From Amycolatopsis rifamycinica (GTDB lineage Bacteria > Actinomycetota > Actinomycetes > Mycobacteriales > Pseudonocardiaceae), in contig NZ_JMQI01000001.1 in the NCBI RefSeq assembly GCF_000695625.1, positions 124,001 through 188,000 on the forward strand: a stretch of 64,000 nucleotides of DNA, in the 5' to 3' direction. The notes under the pieces are model-generated. The model ran no database searches and had not been told where the DNA came from. It worked only from the letters and a program-made list of their open reading frames with translations. Below, in pieces: positions 1-13,929 of the stretch. Every line of letters begins with the position of its first letter. Within the stretch, counting starts at the first letter, position 1. Made by a program: the position numbers and the translations under genes.

Positions 1-2889
1 GAAGCCCTGGACCTCGATGCGCCGGCTCCACGCGTCTTGCGCCGCGATCGTGTACGCCCGGCTCGGGAACGGAGCCGCGGTCGACGTCGCCGTCGCGGCC
101 GGGTCGTGCCCGTAGATCGTCAGCAGCTGGGCGCCCAGCGGTGAGCCGAACGTCGGCGACAGGTCGCGGACCTGCGCCCGGAACACCAGGGTGGCTCCCG
201 CATCGATGATCTGGAACCGCTGCAGGTCGAACGCGCCCGCGTGGAAGTCGCCCGCCGTCGGGTAGGTGTAGGTGCCGGGGCCGTTGTCGTCGGCGTCCGG
301 GTCCGTGGTGTCCAGCAGGACCGTGCCGGTGACGAAGTCCGAGCTGATCGTCTTCTGCGCGTACCCGGTGCCCGCCCCCGTCGCGGCCGCCGTGACGACG
401 TTCGCGCCGAGCGGCGTCGGGACGGCGGCGCGGAACGTTCCCGCGGCCGAAGCCCGGGTGGACAGCACGGAAGTCGTGCCCGCGTCGGTGGCCGATACGG
501 CGATGTCGACCCGGCTGCCGGCGGGTGCGGTGCCGGTGACCTCGGCGGTCGCGGTGGACACCGACGCGGGCGCGTCCAGCGTCACCGCCAAAGCCGGGAC
601 AGGCGCGGTGTACCGCGAGCGGACTTCGGCGGGCTGCTCGGGCAGCCGTCCGTCGTCGAGGGCCCTGGCCAGCCGCACCGACTGGGACTGCGCCCAGCTC
701 AGCGGAGCGACCGAGCCGACCGACTGCCCCGGCGTGAAGCCGATCGACGCCGTCTTCGGGTCCGAGCCGTACGGCGACGCCGGCAGCGCCGGGTTCTCCC
801 AGATCTGTTCGGGGATCAGCCCGGTACCGCCGGTCTGCGCCCGCATCGCGCGCAGCAGCGCCGCCGCGCCGGCCCGGTCGCCGGTCTGCACCGCCTGCTC
901 GCCGCGTTCGCCGGCGAGCACCGGCCACAGGTGCCCGGAGCCGGTGTTCGCCGACGGCCACGGCGCGCCCGTCGGGCCGCAGTTCGTCGGGTCAGGCTCG
1001 TAGCAGTCGCCGTAGCCGTCCTCGCTGCCCGGCGCCGACGTCCCGTAGCGGTACCAGCCCGGCCCGGCCGGGGTGTCCCGCTTGATCACGCGGTCCACGA
1101 CGGCGAGCGACGCGGCGACGTCCGGGTCGTCCGCGGGCAGCACGCCCAGGCGGGTCAGCTCGAGGAACCCGGCGTCGACGACCGCGCGCTGGTCGGCGTC
1201 GATCGAGCCGTTGCCGAGGTTGTAGAACCACTCCGAGTCCGGGTTCCCGTTCTTGGTCAGCCGCAGGAAGTACCGGCCGCCGTACGGCCCGTTCGACGTC
1301 ACCGTCCAGCCCTTGACACCGCGCTGGAAGTGGTCGGCGGTGGCGCGATAGACGTTCGCGCGCGCACTGTCGCCGTTGCGCTCGGCGATCACGCCCGCGG
1401 CGACGAGCCCGGCGATCTCCGCGGCGATCGTCGAGGGGGAGTAGCCGCCCTGTTCCTCCCAGCGTTCCGAGCCGAACGCCGGCCCGTGCGCGACGACGAA
1501 GTCCGCGGCCGCGCGGATGTGCTCGGTGTAGAGCGTGCGGTCCCGGTCGAGCCCGGCCTGCAACGCCATCAGGATCGGGTACGCGCTCTCGTCGAGCTGG
1601 TCACCACCGGAGTCGGGGGCCTTCTTGCCGTTGAGCAGCGAGTTGCGCGGAAAACGGCCGTCCGGTTGCTGCTGGCGCGTGAACAGCCAGCGGACGCTCG
1701 CCCGTGCCGTCTCGCGATCGCCGGCGGCGAGCAAGCCGGAGAAGCTCTCGTAGAGGTCGCGGGCGAAGATCTCGCGGTAGGAGCCGAAGTAGACCGGTTT
1801 GCCGCCCGGCGCGTCGCCCGCCGGCACGGCCTGGCCCCACGGACTGCCGAGCGAGGCGACGACCGCGCCCCGGAACGTCTTGTCCTCGCTGGCCTTGAGC
1901 ACGTTGACGGACTGGTAGTAGGCGTCGGAATCCTTGCCGCGCACCGGGATCAGCCCGTTGTCGTAGTCACGCCACTCACGCGCGTACTGGCGGTAACTCG
2001 CCTCGAACGGCGTGCGCAGGCTCGCGCCGGCCGTCGCGACGGCGGCCCTGGCGTCCGCGCCGAAGCCGAGCGCCAGCACCGCGGGGCGGTGCGGCTGGAG
2101 GTCCAGCTGCGCGGTCTGCACGACGTTGCCGTTCACCGCCGACGGCGTCGTGTCGGTGAGGCGGTGGTCGCGGTCGAGCTGGGCCAGCCCGTCACCCGGG
2201 GTGCCGGCGAAGCCGCTGCCGGTGGCCAGGAACCGGCGGTCGGCGCGCAGCGCGGCGGCCAGCGGGGTGCCGTAGTCGCGGGCCGGCGCGCTGGAGACGG
2301 TGTTCGCGTCGGCGCTGACCAGCGCGGACGTCGCCGCGTCGACGGTGGCGGTGTCGCCGCCGCCGTTGGCCGGGCCGCCCCCGCCGTTGCCGTTGACGCT
2401 CGCGTCGAACCGCACGTAGACCTTCAGGTCCCGGCCGGAGCCCCGCAGCGGCTCCAGCCGGGTCCGGATGAGCACGCCGGTCCGGGCCGGGTCGGCCAGG
2501 TACTCGGTGACCAGCCGGTACCGCCCGCTGCGCGCGGTCGACGTCACCTCGCAGGCCATCCCGCCCGCGCTCGTGCGGACGGTGTAGGTCATGTCCCGCG
2601 CCTGCAGATCGGTGAAGCCGCGGCCGTCGGTGACGGCGAACTGCAGGGTTTCGACGTTCGTGTTGTCGATCACCGGCGCGTAGACGTCGGAGAGCACGCC
2701 GCCCGCGACGGTGAACCACGCCTTGCTCGCCGGGTTCCGCGCGGTGCCCAGGCAGTCCTTGCGGGCCAGGCCGAAGTGCGAGACGGCGCCCGGCCCCGCG
2801 GCGGCCGCGTCGGCTGTGCCGGACACGGCGGGCAGGAGGGTAGCGGCCAGCACCGCGCACAGCACCACGGACGACGTCGACCGAATCAT
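1..2889 (-). CDS. Secreted GH15 glucodextranase/glucoamylase (3' end beyond window)
   Basis: Reading from ATG at 2889, the frame stays open to base 1 (963 codons), so the C-terminus lies outside. The N-terminus is a signal peptide (MIRSTSSVVLCAVLAATLLP... with AxA sites near residue 25-30). A glucodextranase-type N-terminal beta domain follows (AGPGAVSHFGLARKDCLGTA). The (alpha/alpha)6 catalytic domain holds RWEEQGGYSPST, whose glutamates fit the GH15 general acid, and HLWPVLAGERGE, which fits the general base. After it come an Ig-like stretch and a glucodextranase domain-C-like module (DFHAGAFDLQRFQ, LLTIYGHDP). Family knowledge: exo-acting release of glucose from dextran or starch outside the cell. 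Dextran versus starch specificity cannot be settled from sequence. The gene is monocistronic here; the next gene is divergent. Confidence 0.9.
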   Translation of the reverse strand, partial: MIRSTSSVVLCAVLAATLLPAVSGTADAAAAGPGAVSHFGLARKDCLGTARNPASKAWFTVAGGVLSDVYAPVIDNTNVETLQFAVTDGRGFTDLQARDMTYTVRTSAGGMACEVTSTARSGRYRLVTEYLADPARTGVLIRTRLEPLRGSGRDLKVYVRFDASVNGNGGGGPANGGGDTATVDAATSALVSADANTVSSAPARDYGTPLAAALRADRRFLATGSGFAGTPGDGLAQLDRDHRLTDTTPSAVNGNVVQTAQLDLQPHRPAVLALGFGADARAAVATAGASLRTPFEASYRQYAREWRDYDNGLIPVRGKDSDAYYQSVNVLKASEDKTFRGAVVASLGSPWGQAVPAGDAPGGKPVYFGSYREIFARDLYESFSGLLAAGDRETARASVRWLFTRQQQPDGRFPRNSLLNGKKAPDSGGDQLDESAYPILMALQAGLDRDRTLYTEHIRAAADFVVAHGPAFGSERWEEQGGYSPSTIAAEIAGLVAAGVIAERNGDSARANVYRATADHFQRGVKGWTVTSNGPYGGRYFLRLTKNGNPDSEWFYNLGNGSIDADQRAVVDAGFLELTRLGVLPADDPDVAASLAVVDRVIKRDTPAGPGWYRYGTSAPGSEDGYGDCYEPDPTNCGPTGAPWPSANTGSGHLWPVLAGERGEQAVQTGDRAGAAALLRAMRAQTGGTGLIPEQIWENPALPASPYGSDPKTASIGFTPGQSVGSVAPLSWAQSQSVRLARALDDGRLPEQPAEVRSRYTAPVPALAVTLDAPASVSTATAEVTGTAPAGSRVDIAVSATDAGTTSVLSTRASAAGTFRAAVPTPLGANVVTAAATGAGTGYAQKTISSDFVTGTVLLDTTDPDADDNGPGTYTYPTAGDFHAGAFDLQRFQIIDAGATLVFRAQVRDLSPTFGSPLGAQLLTIYGHDPAATATSTAAPFPSRAYTIAAQDAWSRRIEVQGF

Positions 2890-3014
2890 CCGCCCATCCG
2901 ATCACGACCGCCCCGGGGTGCACCAGGTCCGAACGGCGCCAGGGGAAGCCATTACCGGTGATTGAGAATCAGAACCGGTGGGTAGCAAACCGGAAGTCCC
3001 CCGAGGAGGTGAAC

Positions 3015-3425
3015 GTGGAAGAGCTGGGATCGGACGGATGGCGGTACCGCGGCACGATTTCGCCACGAACGCTGCCGAGCCTGCGCCGGCACCTGGTGTC
3101 GTGGCTGCGGCGGCGCGCCGGTGACGAGGTCGGGCGGCAGGCCGACGACGTCGTGCTGGCCTGCTGGGAAGCGATGGCCAACGTGCTCGACCACGCTTAT
3201 CACGGCCGGCCGGGACTGATCGACGTCCGCGCCCGGATCGACCAGGAGGTGCTGATCGTCACCGTCGCCGACCAGGGCCGGTGGGCGACGCTGGCCGAGC
3301 GCGCGGACGGCGGGCGCGGGCTGCGCCTGATCCAGGCGCTGGTCGACGGGCTGGATCTGCGGTCGACCGACGGGGGGACCGTCATCACGCTCACCTGGCC
3401 GTTCCCGGCCCGGCACCACGCTTGA
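3015..3425 (+). CDS. RsbW-like anti-sigma/serine kinase ATPase
   Basis: A small HATPase_c protein (136 aa from GTG 3015). The N-box EAMANVLDHAY with its Mg-binding Asn, the G1 box VADQGRW and the G2 box GGRGLRLI are all present, so ATP binding should be intact. In the family, such proteins phosphorylate STAS antagonists or hold sigma factors. I chose GTG 3015 because GAGGAG lies six bases upstream; an in-frame GTG at 2958 would add 19 residues but has no good ribosome site. It sits alone between the GH15 gene and a GAF-ANTAR gene, near a larger partner-switching cluster, and may feed the same network (inference). Confidence 0.82.
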   Translation: MEELGSDGWRYRGTISPRTLPSLRRHLVSWLRRRAGDEVGRQADDVVLACWEAMANVLDHAYHGRPGLIDVRARIDQEVLIVTVADQGRWATLAERADGGRGLRLIQALVDGLDLRSTDGGTVITLTWPFPARHHA

Positions 3426-3444
3426 GCCCCGGTGTCCCGGTGGT

Positions 3445-4176
3445 TCAGCGCGACTCGGCCGAGGAGAGCTCTTCGACGAACCGGGTCGCGACGTCCCGCA
3501 GTTTCACGTTGGTGTGCTGCGATTCGGTGACCAGGCGCTTCATCGCGTCGTCGGCGCTGATCCGGTGCACGGCCATCAGGATGCCCTTCGCCTGCTCGAT
3601 CACCGCCCGCGACCGCATCGCCACTTCCAGCTCGGTGGCCCGCTGCCGGGCCCGGTGGTAGCGCCGCGTGGTGCGCAGCCCGAACGAGACGACCGTGGTG
3701 TAGAGCTGCAGCAACCGCGAGTCCGTCTCCGCGAAGCCGTGGTCGCCGTAGCCGAAGAGGTTGAGCGCGCCCGACAGGCGTTCGTCGACCGGCAGCGGGG
3801 CCGCCAGGTAGCTGCCCACCCCGAGTTCCTGGGCGCGGGCGGTGAACTCCGGCCAGTCCGCCCCCGCCGTGGCCAGGGGGACCCGGACGATCTCGCCCGT
3901 CGCCGCGGCCCGCAGGCAGGGGCCCGCTCCCGCCGCGTACTGGGCCCGGTCGATCGCGACGGCCCGGTCGTCCGTGCTGGCCGCCGTGGTCGGCTCGCCG
4001 TCGCGGATCGCCGTGATGCTGGCCATGTCGGCGCCGGGGATGGCGCGGACGGCTTCGGCGCAGACGGCGTCGAGGATTTCCGCTTCGGCTGGTTCGGCCT
4101 CGAGCGCCCCCGTGAGGTCCGCCATCGCGGCGGTCAGCTCGTCGAGGTGCTCGGGCGGGATCGGCTCACCGGTCAC
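3445..4176 (-). CDS. GAF-ANTAR transcription antitermination regulator
   Basis: A 243-aa protein. Roughly residues 25-165 form a GAF sensor domain (IPGADMASITAIRDGEPTTAAS, GPCLRAAATGEIVRVP). The C-terminus is an ANTAR RNA-binding domain (RSRAVIEQAKGILMAVHRISADDAMKRLVTESQHTNVKLRDVATRFVE) with the usual EQAKG and AxxxL spacing. ANTAR proteins bind paired hairpins in nascent RNA and block termination. GTG 4176 is preferred because GGAGAGGA precedes it; the frame is open further up to 4398, but that part has no family similarity. It lies downstream of the partner-switching operon on the same strand, after a 266-bp gap in which I see no gene. Confidence 0.88.
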   Translation of the reverse strand: MTGEPIPPEHLDELTAAMADLTGALEAEPAEAEILDAVCAEAVRAIPGADMASITAIRDGEPTTAASTDDRAVAIDRAQYAAGAGPCLRAAATGEIVRVPLATAGADWPEFTARAQELGVGSYLAAPLPVDERLSGALNLFGYGDHGFAETDSRLLQLYTTVVSFGLRTTRRYHRARQRATELEVAMRSRAVIEQAKGILMAVHRISADDAMKRLVTESQHTNVKLRDVATRFVEELSSAESR

Positions 4177-4442
4177 TGGCGTCCTCTCCGTCCCGGATGG
4201 CTGCGGTACTCGCCGGACCGCTGCTGCTTCACCGGAACGGCAGAACCCTACTCGCGTCCGCCGCGTCTCCGGCAACAACGATGGCGCAACACCCGACCGG
4301 GGAAGAGCGGTGGCTCCGGCCCGGCGCTCACTGCTGAACGTCGTGGGTTGGGCGCCGGGGCCACCTGGCGACGGACGGCAGCACAACCCACCCGACACCC
4401 GTCGCTGCCGCCCGCTTACCCCGTGGACCGGCGGTCAACCGT

Positions 4443-4741
4443 TCAGCGGATCATGACCTTCACGACCTCGGTGAGGCCCGACACCCGCAGCACCCGGTCG
4501 AGCAGCCGCGGCGCCACCAGCCGCAGGTCGTGCTCGGCGGCGCGGTCGAACAGCACCGCGACGCCGGCGCTGTCGAGGTAGGCCACCCCGGTCAGGTCCA
4601 CGGTGACGGTGGTGCCCGCCGCCAGCTCGCGGTCCAGCGCCGCGCCGAACTGCGCGGCGTTGCTCATGTCGATCTCGCCGGTGACGAGGAGGACCCGATC
4701 GCCCTCTTCGCCCGCGCGGCCGACCAGCGTGAGTGGCGTCG

Positions 4742-4745
<4 letters not shown>
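4443..4745 (-). CDS. STAS-domain anti-sigma factor antagonist
   Basis: A 100-aa STAS protein (VLLVTGEIDMSNAAQFGAAL, VTVDLTGVAYLDSAGVAVLFD). The serine in YLDSAG is at the usual phosphorylation site of RsbV/SpoIIAA proteins. The GTG start overlaps the stop of the upstream hybrid kinase gene in a GTGA, with GGAGGA seven bases before it, so the two are translationally coupled. The likely job is to be the substrate of the kinase and phosphatase domains of that protein (inference from fusion logic and coupling). Confidence 0.85.
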
Positions 4746-8824
<4,079 letters not shown>

Positions 8825-8936
8825 CACACTCCAGGTTCACGCGGCCCGGGCCGAGCCTACTTCACCGGCCGCCGCCCTGCCGGACGCGCGGGACGCTGCT
8901 GTGACGCGCGGGACACTGCTGCCGGCGAGACGGCGG

Positions 8937-9353
8937 TCAGCCGGTCAGCCAGGTCATGGTGACCGTCGTGCCGTCGTCGCGGTGCACCTGCGCGCTGTGG
9001 TCGGCGATGGAGTCGATGAGCAGCAGGCCGCGGCCCCGCAGCCCGTCCGAGCCGGCAGGCGGCCGCCAGGTGCCGTAGTCGGTGACCGTCACGATCACCC
9101 GCCCCGGCAGCGCTTCGGCCCGGACGTCGACCGGGCCCGGCCCCCCGGCGGGGTAGGCGTGTTCGGCCGAGTTGGCCATCGCCTCGTAGGCGGCGAGGAC
9201 GACGTCCTCCCGCCGCTCCAGGCTCAGCTGCAGCCCGGCGAGCCAGCGGGCGAGTGCTTCGCGCAGTTCCGGCAGGCGTTCGGCGATCGCGGCCGTGCGC
9301 CGGTGGAAGGTGGTGGGGGGAGCGGGCGCACCCGGGGGGAGGGGGTCCGTCAT
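8937..9353 (-). CDS. RsbW-like ATP-binding anti-sigma kinase
   Basis: A 138-aa stand-alone HATPase_c protein. Visible motifs: [12 protein letters not shown] (N-box), [10 protein letters not shown] (G1), [12 protein letters not shown] (G2). ATG 9353 overlaps the stop of the upstream phosphatase gene in an ATGA, so translation is coupled. The N-terminal proline-rich stretch is short and without motif. The neighbours make it the kinase arm of a partner-switching set whose phosphatase arm is the adjacent GAF-PP2C protein. Confidence 0.88.
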   Translation of the reverse strand: MTDPLPPGAPAPPTTFHRRTAAIAERLPELREALARWLAGLQLSLERREDVVLAAYEAMANSAEHAYPAGGPGPVDVRAEALPGRVIVTVTDYGTWRPPAGSDGLRGRGLLLIDSIADHSAQVHRDDGTTVTMTWLTG

Positions 9354-10933
9354 GGGCTGTCCTCTCCGCGGTGGCGCACGTGGATCACGGCGATGTCGTC
9401 GTCGTGCCGTCCGCGCGTCAGTTCGTCGACGAGTTTGTCCCACGCCGTCTCGAGGTCGGCCGCGGTCAGCAACCCGGGTATACCCGCCAGCAGCCATTCG
9501 ATGCCCAGGGTGAGGTCACGGGTGCGGCTTTCGACCAGCCCGTCGGTGTACAGCACCAGGTCCGCGCCGACCGGGAAGCCCGCGGTGCGCTGCGGGAAGA
9601 CCGAGCCGACGCCCAGCGGCTGCGCCAGCGCCTCGCCGATCTGCTCGGGCGGCTCGCCCGGGCGGATCAGGATCGCGGGCAGGTGGCCGGCGTTCGCGTA
9701 GGCCAGCGTGCCGTCGGCGGGCCGGTGGACCGCGTAGAAGCAGGTCACGAAGCTTTCGCCGAACAGCTCGACGGTCAGCTCGGAGACGTTGCGCAGGACC
9801 TCCGACGGCGGCAGCTCGAGCAGGGCGTAGCTGCGGATGGCCGTGCGGACCTGGCCCATCACCGTCGCGGCGGTGACGCCGTGGCCGACGACGTCGCCGA
9901 TGACGAACGCGGTGTCGCCCGATGGCAGCCGGATCACGTCGAACCAGTCGCCGCCGACCTTGCTCCCGGTGGCCGCGGGCAGGTACCGGGTGAACACGTC
10001 GAGGCCCGGCGTGGGCGGGGCGACCGGCAGCATGCTGCGGGACAGCTCCGAGGCGAGGGTGCGTTCGCGTTCGTAGAGCCGGGCGTTGTCCAGTGCGATG
10101 GCCGAGTAGGCGGCGATGCCCTCGGCCAGGTACTCGTGCCGCGCGGTGAACCGGTCCGGCTCGGGGTGGCCGAAGAAGAACCCGCCCAGCACTTCGCCGG
10201 AAGTGGGGCTGAGCACCGAGACGGCCAGGTAGCTGCACACCGGCAGGTGGCCCTCGGGCATCCCGTGGTGCGGGGCGTTCTTGCCGAACCGCGGGTCCCG
10301 CGTGATGTCGGGGCTGCGGACGGTGCCGACGCCGTCGAAGGTCGGCCCGAAGACCTCGGTGTTGCGCGGCATCGGGAACCGGGCGAAGGCCTCGCGCGGC
10401 ACGCCCGAGATCGTGTACAGCGTGTACGACTCGCCGAGCTCGTCGATCAGGTTGTAGAAGAACGCGCCGAACGCGGCTCCGGTCGCCTTCGTGGCCGCGT
10501 CGGTCGCGTCCTGCACGATCCGGTCGATGTCGAGCTGCGCGGTCAGTTCGCGGCCGGTGGAGTGCAGCGCGTCCAGGACCGCGGCTTCGTCCCGCAACCG
10601 CCGGACCGTGGCGGCCAGGCCGGCGACGGTGGCCTGGATGGCGGCGGCCACGGCGGCCGGGCCCCCGCCCAGGTCCTCAGTGGTGTAAACCAAAGCGCCG
10701 CGCTCGCCGCCGTCGGCCGCGAGGGCGATCGCGTGGGTGATCTCCGTGCCCGGCACCAGTTCCGCGAGGACCGCGCGGTCGGTCACCGCCAGCGCGACCT
10801 GGTCACCGAGCACCGCGCGCACCTCGGCCGGGCCGAGGGAGCGGACCGCGGTGGCCGCCGGGGCGCCTTCGCCGCCGGCGAAGGCCACGCGCACGGCGTC
10901 GAGGACCGCGTCGAAATCCGGCCGGGACGTCAT
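9350..10933 (-). CDS. GAF-PP2C (SpoIIE-type) serine phosphatase
   Basis: A 527-aa protein. Residues about 140-310 form a GAF domain ([44 protein letters not shown]), followed by a SpoIIE phosphatase domain with [45 protein letters not shown] and [11 protein letters not shown], which give the metal-binding aspartates. The region before the GAF resembles a small ligand-binding domain but I cannot name it. Family role: dephosphorylate STAS antagonists to free sigma factors. ATG 10933 is inside the TGATG joining it to the upstream STAS gene. Confidence 0.88.
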   Translation of the reverse strand: MTSRPDFDAVLDAVRVAFAGGEGAPAATAVRSLGPAEVRAVLGDQVALAVTDRAVLAELVPGTEITHAIALAADGGERGALVYTTEDLGGGPAAVAAAIQATVAGLAATVRRLRDEAAVLDALHSTGRELTAQLDIDRIVQDATDAATKATGAAFGAFFYNLIDELGESYTLYTISGVPREAFARFPMPRNTEVFGPTFDGVGTVRSPDITRDPRFGKNAPHHGMPEGHLPVCSYLAVSVLSPTSGEVLGGFFFGHPEPDRFTARHEYLAEGIAAYSAIALDNARLYERERTLASELSRSMLPVAPPTPGLDVFTRYLPAATGSKVGGDWFDVIRLPSGDTAFVIGDVVGHGVTAATVMGQVRTAIRSYALLELPPSEVLRNVSELTVELFGESFVTCFYAVHRPADGTLAYANAGHLPAILIRPGEPPEQIGEALAQPLGVGSVFPQRTAGFPVGADLVLYTDGLVESRTRDLTLGIEWLLAGIPGLLTAADLETAWDKLVDELTRGRHDDDIAVIHVRHRGEDSP

Positions 10934-11313
10934 CAGGGAGCCAACGCTTCGGACAGCGACGGGTAGATGGCGAGTTCGTCGGCCAGCCGGGTCAGTTCCA
11001 GCGGCCGCAGGGTGATCCGGCCGGTGGCGACCACCCGCAGCGGTGCCGCCGCGGCAGGCCCGCGGTGCGCCCGGACGAGTTCGGCCATGCCCGCCGAGGC
11101 CAGGAACGTCACGCCGGTCAGGTCGATGACGAGCAGCGACGGCCGCAGGCGCGCCGCTCGTTCGGCCAACCGGCGCAGTTTCGGGGCGAGCGCGAGGTCG
11201 AGAGCGCCGTCGACGTGCAGCACGACCACGCTGTCGCGGCTTTCCAATGAGACCGATCCGGTCGAGCCGGCGGCGTCGTCGAGTGAGTCCCCGGTCACGT
11301 CCCGTCCGCCCAT
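10933..11313 (-). CDS. STAS-domain antagonist, first gene of partner-switching operon
   Basis: A 126-aa STAS protein ([47 protein letters not shown]). Serine in FLASAG occupies the phosphorylation position. The start is uncertain: ATG 11313 is used; ATG 11322 and GTG 11298 are in frame and none has a strong ribosome site. It is joined to the phosphatase gene by TGATG. As the promoter-proximal gene of a five-gene set (STAS, PP2C, ATPase, hybrid kinase, STAS), it is the natural substrate pair of the next two genes. Confidence 0.82.
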   Translation of the reverse strand: MGGRDVTGDSLDDAAGSTGSVSLESRDSVVVLHVDGALDLALAPKLRRLAERAARLRPSLLVIDLTGVTFLASAGMAELVRAHRGPAAAAPLRVVATGRITLRPLELTRLADELAIYPSLSEALAP

Positions 11314-11480
11314 GGCGCCCATCCTGCCTGTTCGGGGGTCCGACCGGAAGCCGAGGGGGTGCTGACACGGCGGCGTGTCGCCCGGGCAGGCATGATGGGG
11401 AGTGGTTGAGCAGACAGCCTTCGAGATCACGCACGCCCACCGATCGCCGGTGAGGCCTGCCGAAGGCGAGGAGAAACACC

Positions 11481-11864
11481 ATGACCGAGCCCACCCACCT
11501 CGAAAGCTCGGCCACCGCTGTGCCGTTCGGGGAGTTCCGGATCGCCCGGACGGAGCAGGACGAAGCGGTCGTCGTCGAGGTCGCCGGGGACGTCGACACG
11601 ACCACCGCGCCCGCGCTCGTGCAGGCCGCCGACGAGGCACTGGCGGAGCAGCCGCCGGTGCTGGTGGTCGACCTGAGCCGGGTCGAGTTCCTCGCCTCGC
11701 CCGGCCTGACCGCGTTGCTGACCATCCACCGCAACGCCGGCACCGGCACCGCGGTGCGGATCGTCGCCTCCGGCCGGGCCACCCTGCGCCCGATCCAGCT
11801 GACCGGGCTCGAGCAGAGCCTTTCGCTGTTCCCGACCCGGGAAGCGGCGCTGGCCGGATCCTGA
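11481..11864 (+). CDS. STAS-domain anti-sigma factor antagonist
   Basis: A 127-aa STAS protein ([52 protein letters not shown]). The helix-start serine in FLASPG is present. GGCGAGGAG lies upstream of ATG 11481 at normal spacing. The last third ([24 protein letters not shown]) is close to that of the divergent STAS protein at 10933-11313 ([24 protein letters not shown]), suggesting paralogues split by a divergent promoter region at 11314-11480. Confidence 0.87.
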   Translation: MTEPTHLESSATAVPFGEFRIARTEQDEAVVVEVAGDVDTTTAPALVQAADEALAEQPPVLVVDLSRVEFLASPGLTALLTIHRNAGTGTAVRIVASGRATLRPIQLTGLEQSLSLFPTREAALAGS

Positions 11865-11903
11865 GCGGGTCCGACCGGTTCCGACCGGATCGTCCCGGCC
11901 GCG

Positions 11904-13127
11904 TCAGCCGCCGGCCGGGACGGCACGGCGCCGGATGGCCAGCACGGCGACGTCGTCCTGGGCCGCCCGGTTCCCGATCATCGCGGCCATGACCTGCGCG
12001 CAGATCCGCTCGGGTTCCCCGGCGCGCACCGTTTGCGCGAGCTGCCGCATGCCGGTGTCCACCGGCCGGTCGCGGCGCTCGACCAGCCCGTCGGTGTAGA
12101 ACACCAGCACGCTCTCCGGCGACAGTTCGACGACGGTGGTGCGCCGCTCGGGCTCGCCGACGGTCAGCCCGATCGGGGGGTCCGGGGGCGAGTCCACCAG
12201 GCGGGCCGGCGCACCGGGCCGGGCGAACACCGGGGGCAGGTGCCCGGCGAGCGACAGCGTCAGCGACTCGCGGTCCGGGCCGATGATCCCGTAGGCCACC
12301 GTGGCCATCGCCCCGTGTTCGAAGTGGTTGGCCTTGCGGTCGAGCTTGGCGAGCACCTCGGCGGGGCTTTCGGAGTCGAGGGCGTAGGCACGCAGGGCGC
12401 TGCGCAGGCGGCCCATGATCACGGCCGCGTCGAGACCGTGGCCGGAGACGTCGCCCATCACGACGCCGAGCCGGTCACCCGGCAGCGAGAACAGGTCGTA
12501 CCAGTCGCCGCCCAGCCCGGTCTCCGCACCGGGTACGTACCGCGCGCCGAAATCCAGGCCGGGCACGTCGGGCAGGCTGCTGGGCAGCAGGCTGCGCTGC
12601 AGCGCCATGGTGGCGGTGCGGTTCTCCTCCAGCGCCTCCACCTGGACCGCCATCGCGAGGCGGTCGGCGAGCAGCTGCATGGTGGCCACATCGGACTCGT
12701 CGAACTCCCGGGGCACCACGGAACCGACGTGCAGCACGCCCACGAGCTCGCCGCCGGCGAGCATGGGCACGCCGAGCATGGAGCGCAGGCCGCGTTCCCA
12801 CAGCAGGGAGTTCACGACGTTCGTTTCGTCGACGTGGTCGAGGAGGACGGGCGCCCGCTCGAGCGCGACCCGGCCGGCGAACCCGCTGCCCACCGGCACC
12901 CGCACGCCCTGGTGGACCTCTTCTTCGATGCCCGCCGCCGCGAAGGCCACCAGCTGGCGGCCGCTGGGCTGGTAGCGCAGCACGGTGGCGGTTTCGACCG
13001 CCATGACCTCGCGCAGGCGGTTGAGCGTCTCGGTGAGCATCTCGGAGAGCCCGAGGTGTGCGGCCGGGGCACCGAGGATCGCCTCCAGCTGCTGCAGCCG
13101 GTTGTGGGCGTCGAGACTTCGCGACAT
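11904..13127 (-). CDS. GAF-PP2C (SpoIIE-type) serine phosphatase
   Basis: A 407-aa protein. An N-terminal coiled region ([12 protein letters not shown]) leads into a GAF domain (about 25-170: [41 protein letters not shown]). A SpoIIE domain follows ([70 protein letters not shown]). All expected metal-ligand aspartates are visible. It is convergent with the STAS gene at 11481-11864 and divergent from the histidine phosphatase gene. It probably acts on one of the STAS proteins nearby. Confidence 0.88.
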   Translation of the reverse strand: MSRSLDAHNRLQQLEAILGAPAAHLGLSEMLTETLNRLREVMAVETATVLRYQPSGRQLVAFAAAGIEEEVHQGVRVPVGSGFAGRVALERAPVLLDHVDETNVVNSLLWERGLRSMLGVPMLAGGELVGVLHVGSVVPREFDESDVATMQLLADRLAMAVQVEALEENRTATMALQRSLLPSSLPDVPGLDFGARYVPGAETGLGGDWYDLFSLPGDRLGVVMGDVSGHGLDAAVIMGRLRSALRAYALDSESPAEVLAKLDRKANHFEHGAMATVAYGIIGPDRESLTLSLAGHLPPVFARPGAPARLVDSPPDPPIGLTVGEPERRTTVVELSPESVLVFYTDGLVERRDRPVDTGMRQLAQTVRAGEPERICAQVMAAMIGNRAAQDDVAVLAIRRRAVPAGG

Positions 13128-13172
13128 GGAACGACCCTAGCCGCAACCCTTTCGCGGGCCTAACCATCCCGG

Positions 13173-13199
13173 GTTTCGACGGCGGGTCTCCGGGGGTAA
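13173..13199 (+). promoter_or_regulatory. Possible stress-sigma promoter giving a leaderless mRNA
   Basis: GTTT (13173-13176) and GGGTAA (13194-13199), 17 bases apart, resemble SigB/SigF-type promoters, although 14-16 is more usual. The GTG of the next gene lies ten bases after the -10 element, so a transcript from here would be leaderless. Given the many partner-switching proteins beside it, a stress-sigma promoter is plausible but not proven. Confidence 0.28.
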
Positions 13200-13209
13200 C
13201 CAGCCCGGC

Positions 13210-13929
13210 GTGAACGTCGACTTGGACTGGGTGGGTGTGCTGCGGCACGGTCAGAGCACCGGGAACGTCGCCAGGGAAGAAGCGGAGTCGGCCGGCGCGG
13301 ACGTGATCGACATCGCCGAGCGCGACGCCGACGTGCCGCTGACGGACCTGGGCCGGGAGCAAGCCTCCGCGGCCGGGAAGTTCCTCGCGGAGCAGCCGCC
13401 GGACGTCGTGATCACCTCGACCTACCGCCGCGCCTGGGACACCGCGCGGCTGGCCACGCCCGACGGCGTCCCGATCATCCCGGACGAACGGCTGCGCGAC
13501 CGCGAACTCGGCGTGCTGGACCTGCTGACCTCCCACGGCGTCAGCGAGCGGTGGCCTGACGAGCTGCGCCGGAAGCGGCGGCTGGGCAAGTTCTACTACC
13601 GGCCGCCGGGCGGGGAGTCCTGGGCGGACGTCGTGCTGCGGCTGCGGTCCCTGCTCACCGAGCTGAGCGTGGAGCACGCCGGAAAGCGCGTTCTGCTGGC
13701 CGCCCACGAGATGACCGTGTTCGCCCTGCGCTACCTGCTCGAAGGGCTGCCCGAACCCGACCTGCTGCGGGCCGCCGGCGCCACCGAGATCCCGAACGGC
13801 TCGGTGACGGCCTGGGAGCGCGACGCCGACGGCCTGTTCACCATGGTGCTGGCCCAGGAGGTCGGCCACCTGCACGCCACCGACACGCCACCGACGGCGG
13901 ACGACGATGCCGCGCAGCAGCTCTCCTGA
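13210..13929 (+). CDS. Histidine phosphatase (phosphoglycerate mutase family)
   Basis: A 239-aa protein with the RHGQSTGN signature (catalytic H13) and the later second histidine in LLAAHEMTVFALRYLL. Arg in TYRRAWDTA and Glu in RDRELG complete the expected phosphate pocket. Branch 1 of the family is broad (sugar phosphates, nucleotides, phosphoproteins), so the substrate is not predictable. The stop overlaps the next gene by 23 bases, suggesting co-expression with the nicotinamide-repair dehydratase. The GTG start at 13210 has no clear ribosome site. Confidence 0.85.
   Translation: MNVDLDWVGVLRHGQSTGNVAREEAESAGADVIDIAERDADVPLTDLGREQASAAGKFLAEQPPDVVITSTYRRAWDTARLATPDGVPIIPDERLRDRELGVLDLLTSHGVSERWPDELRRKRRLGKFYYRPPGGESWADVVLRLRSLLTELSVEHAGKRVLLAAHEMTVFALRYLLEGLPEPDLLRAAGATEIPNGSVTAWERDADGLFTMVLAQEVGHLHATDTPPTADDDAAQQLS

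Noticed and set aside
241..2961. 906-codon open frame on the plus strand over the GH15 gene
   Set aside because: It is low-complexity and antisense to a gene with signal peptide and catalytic motifs.
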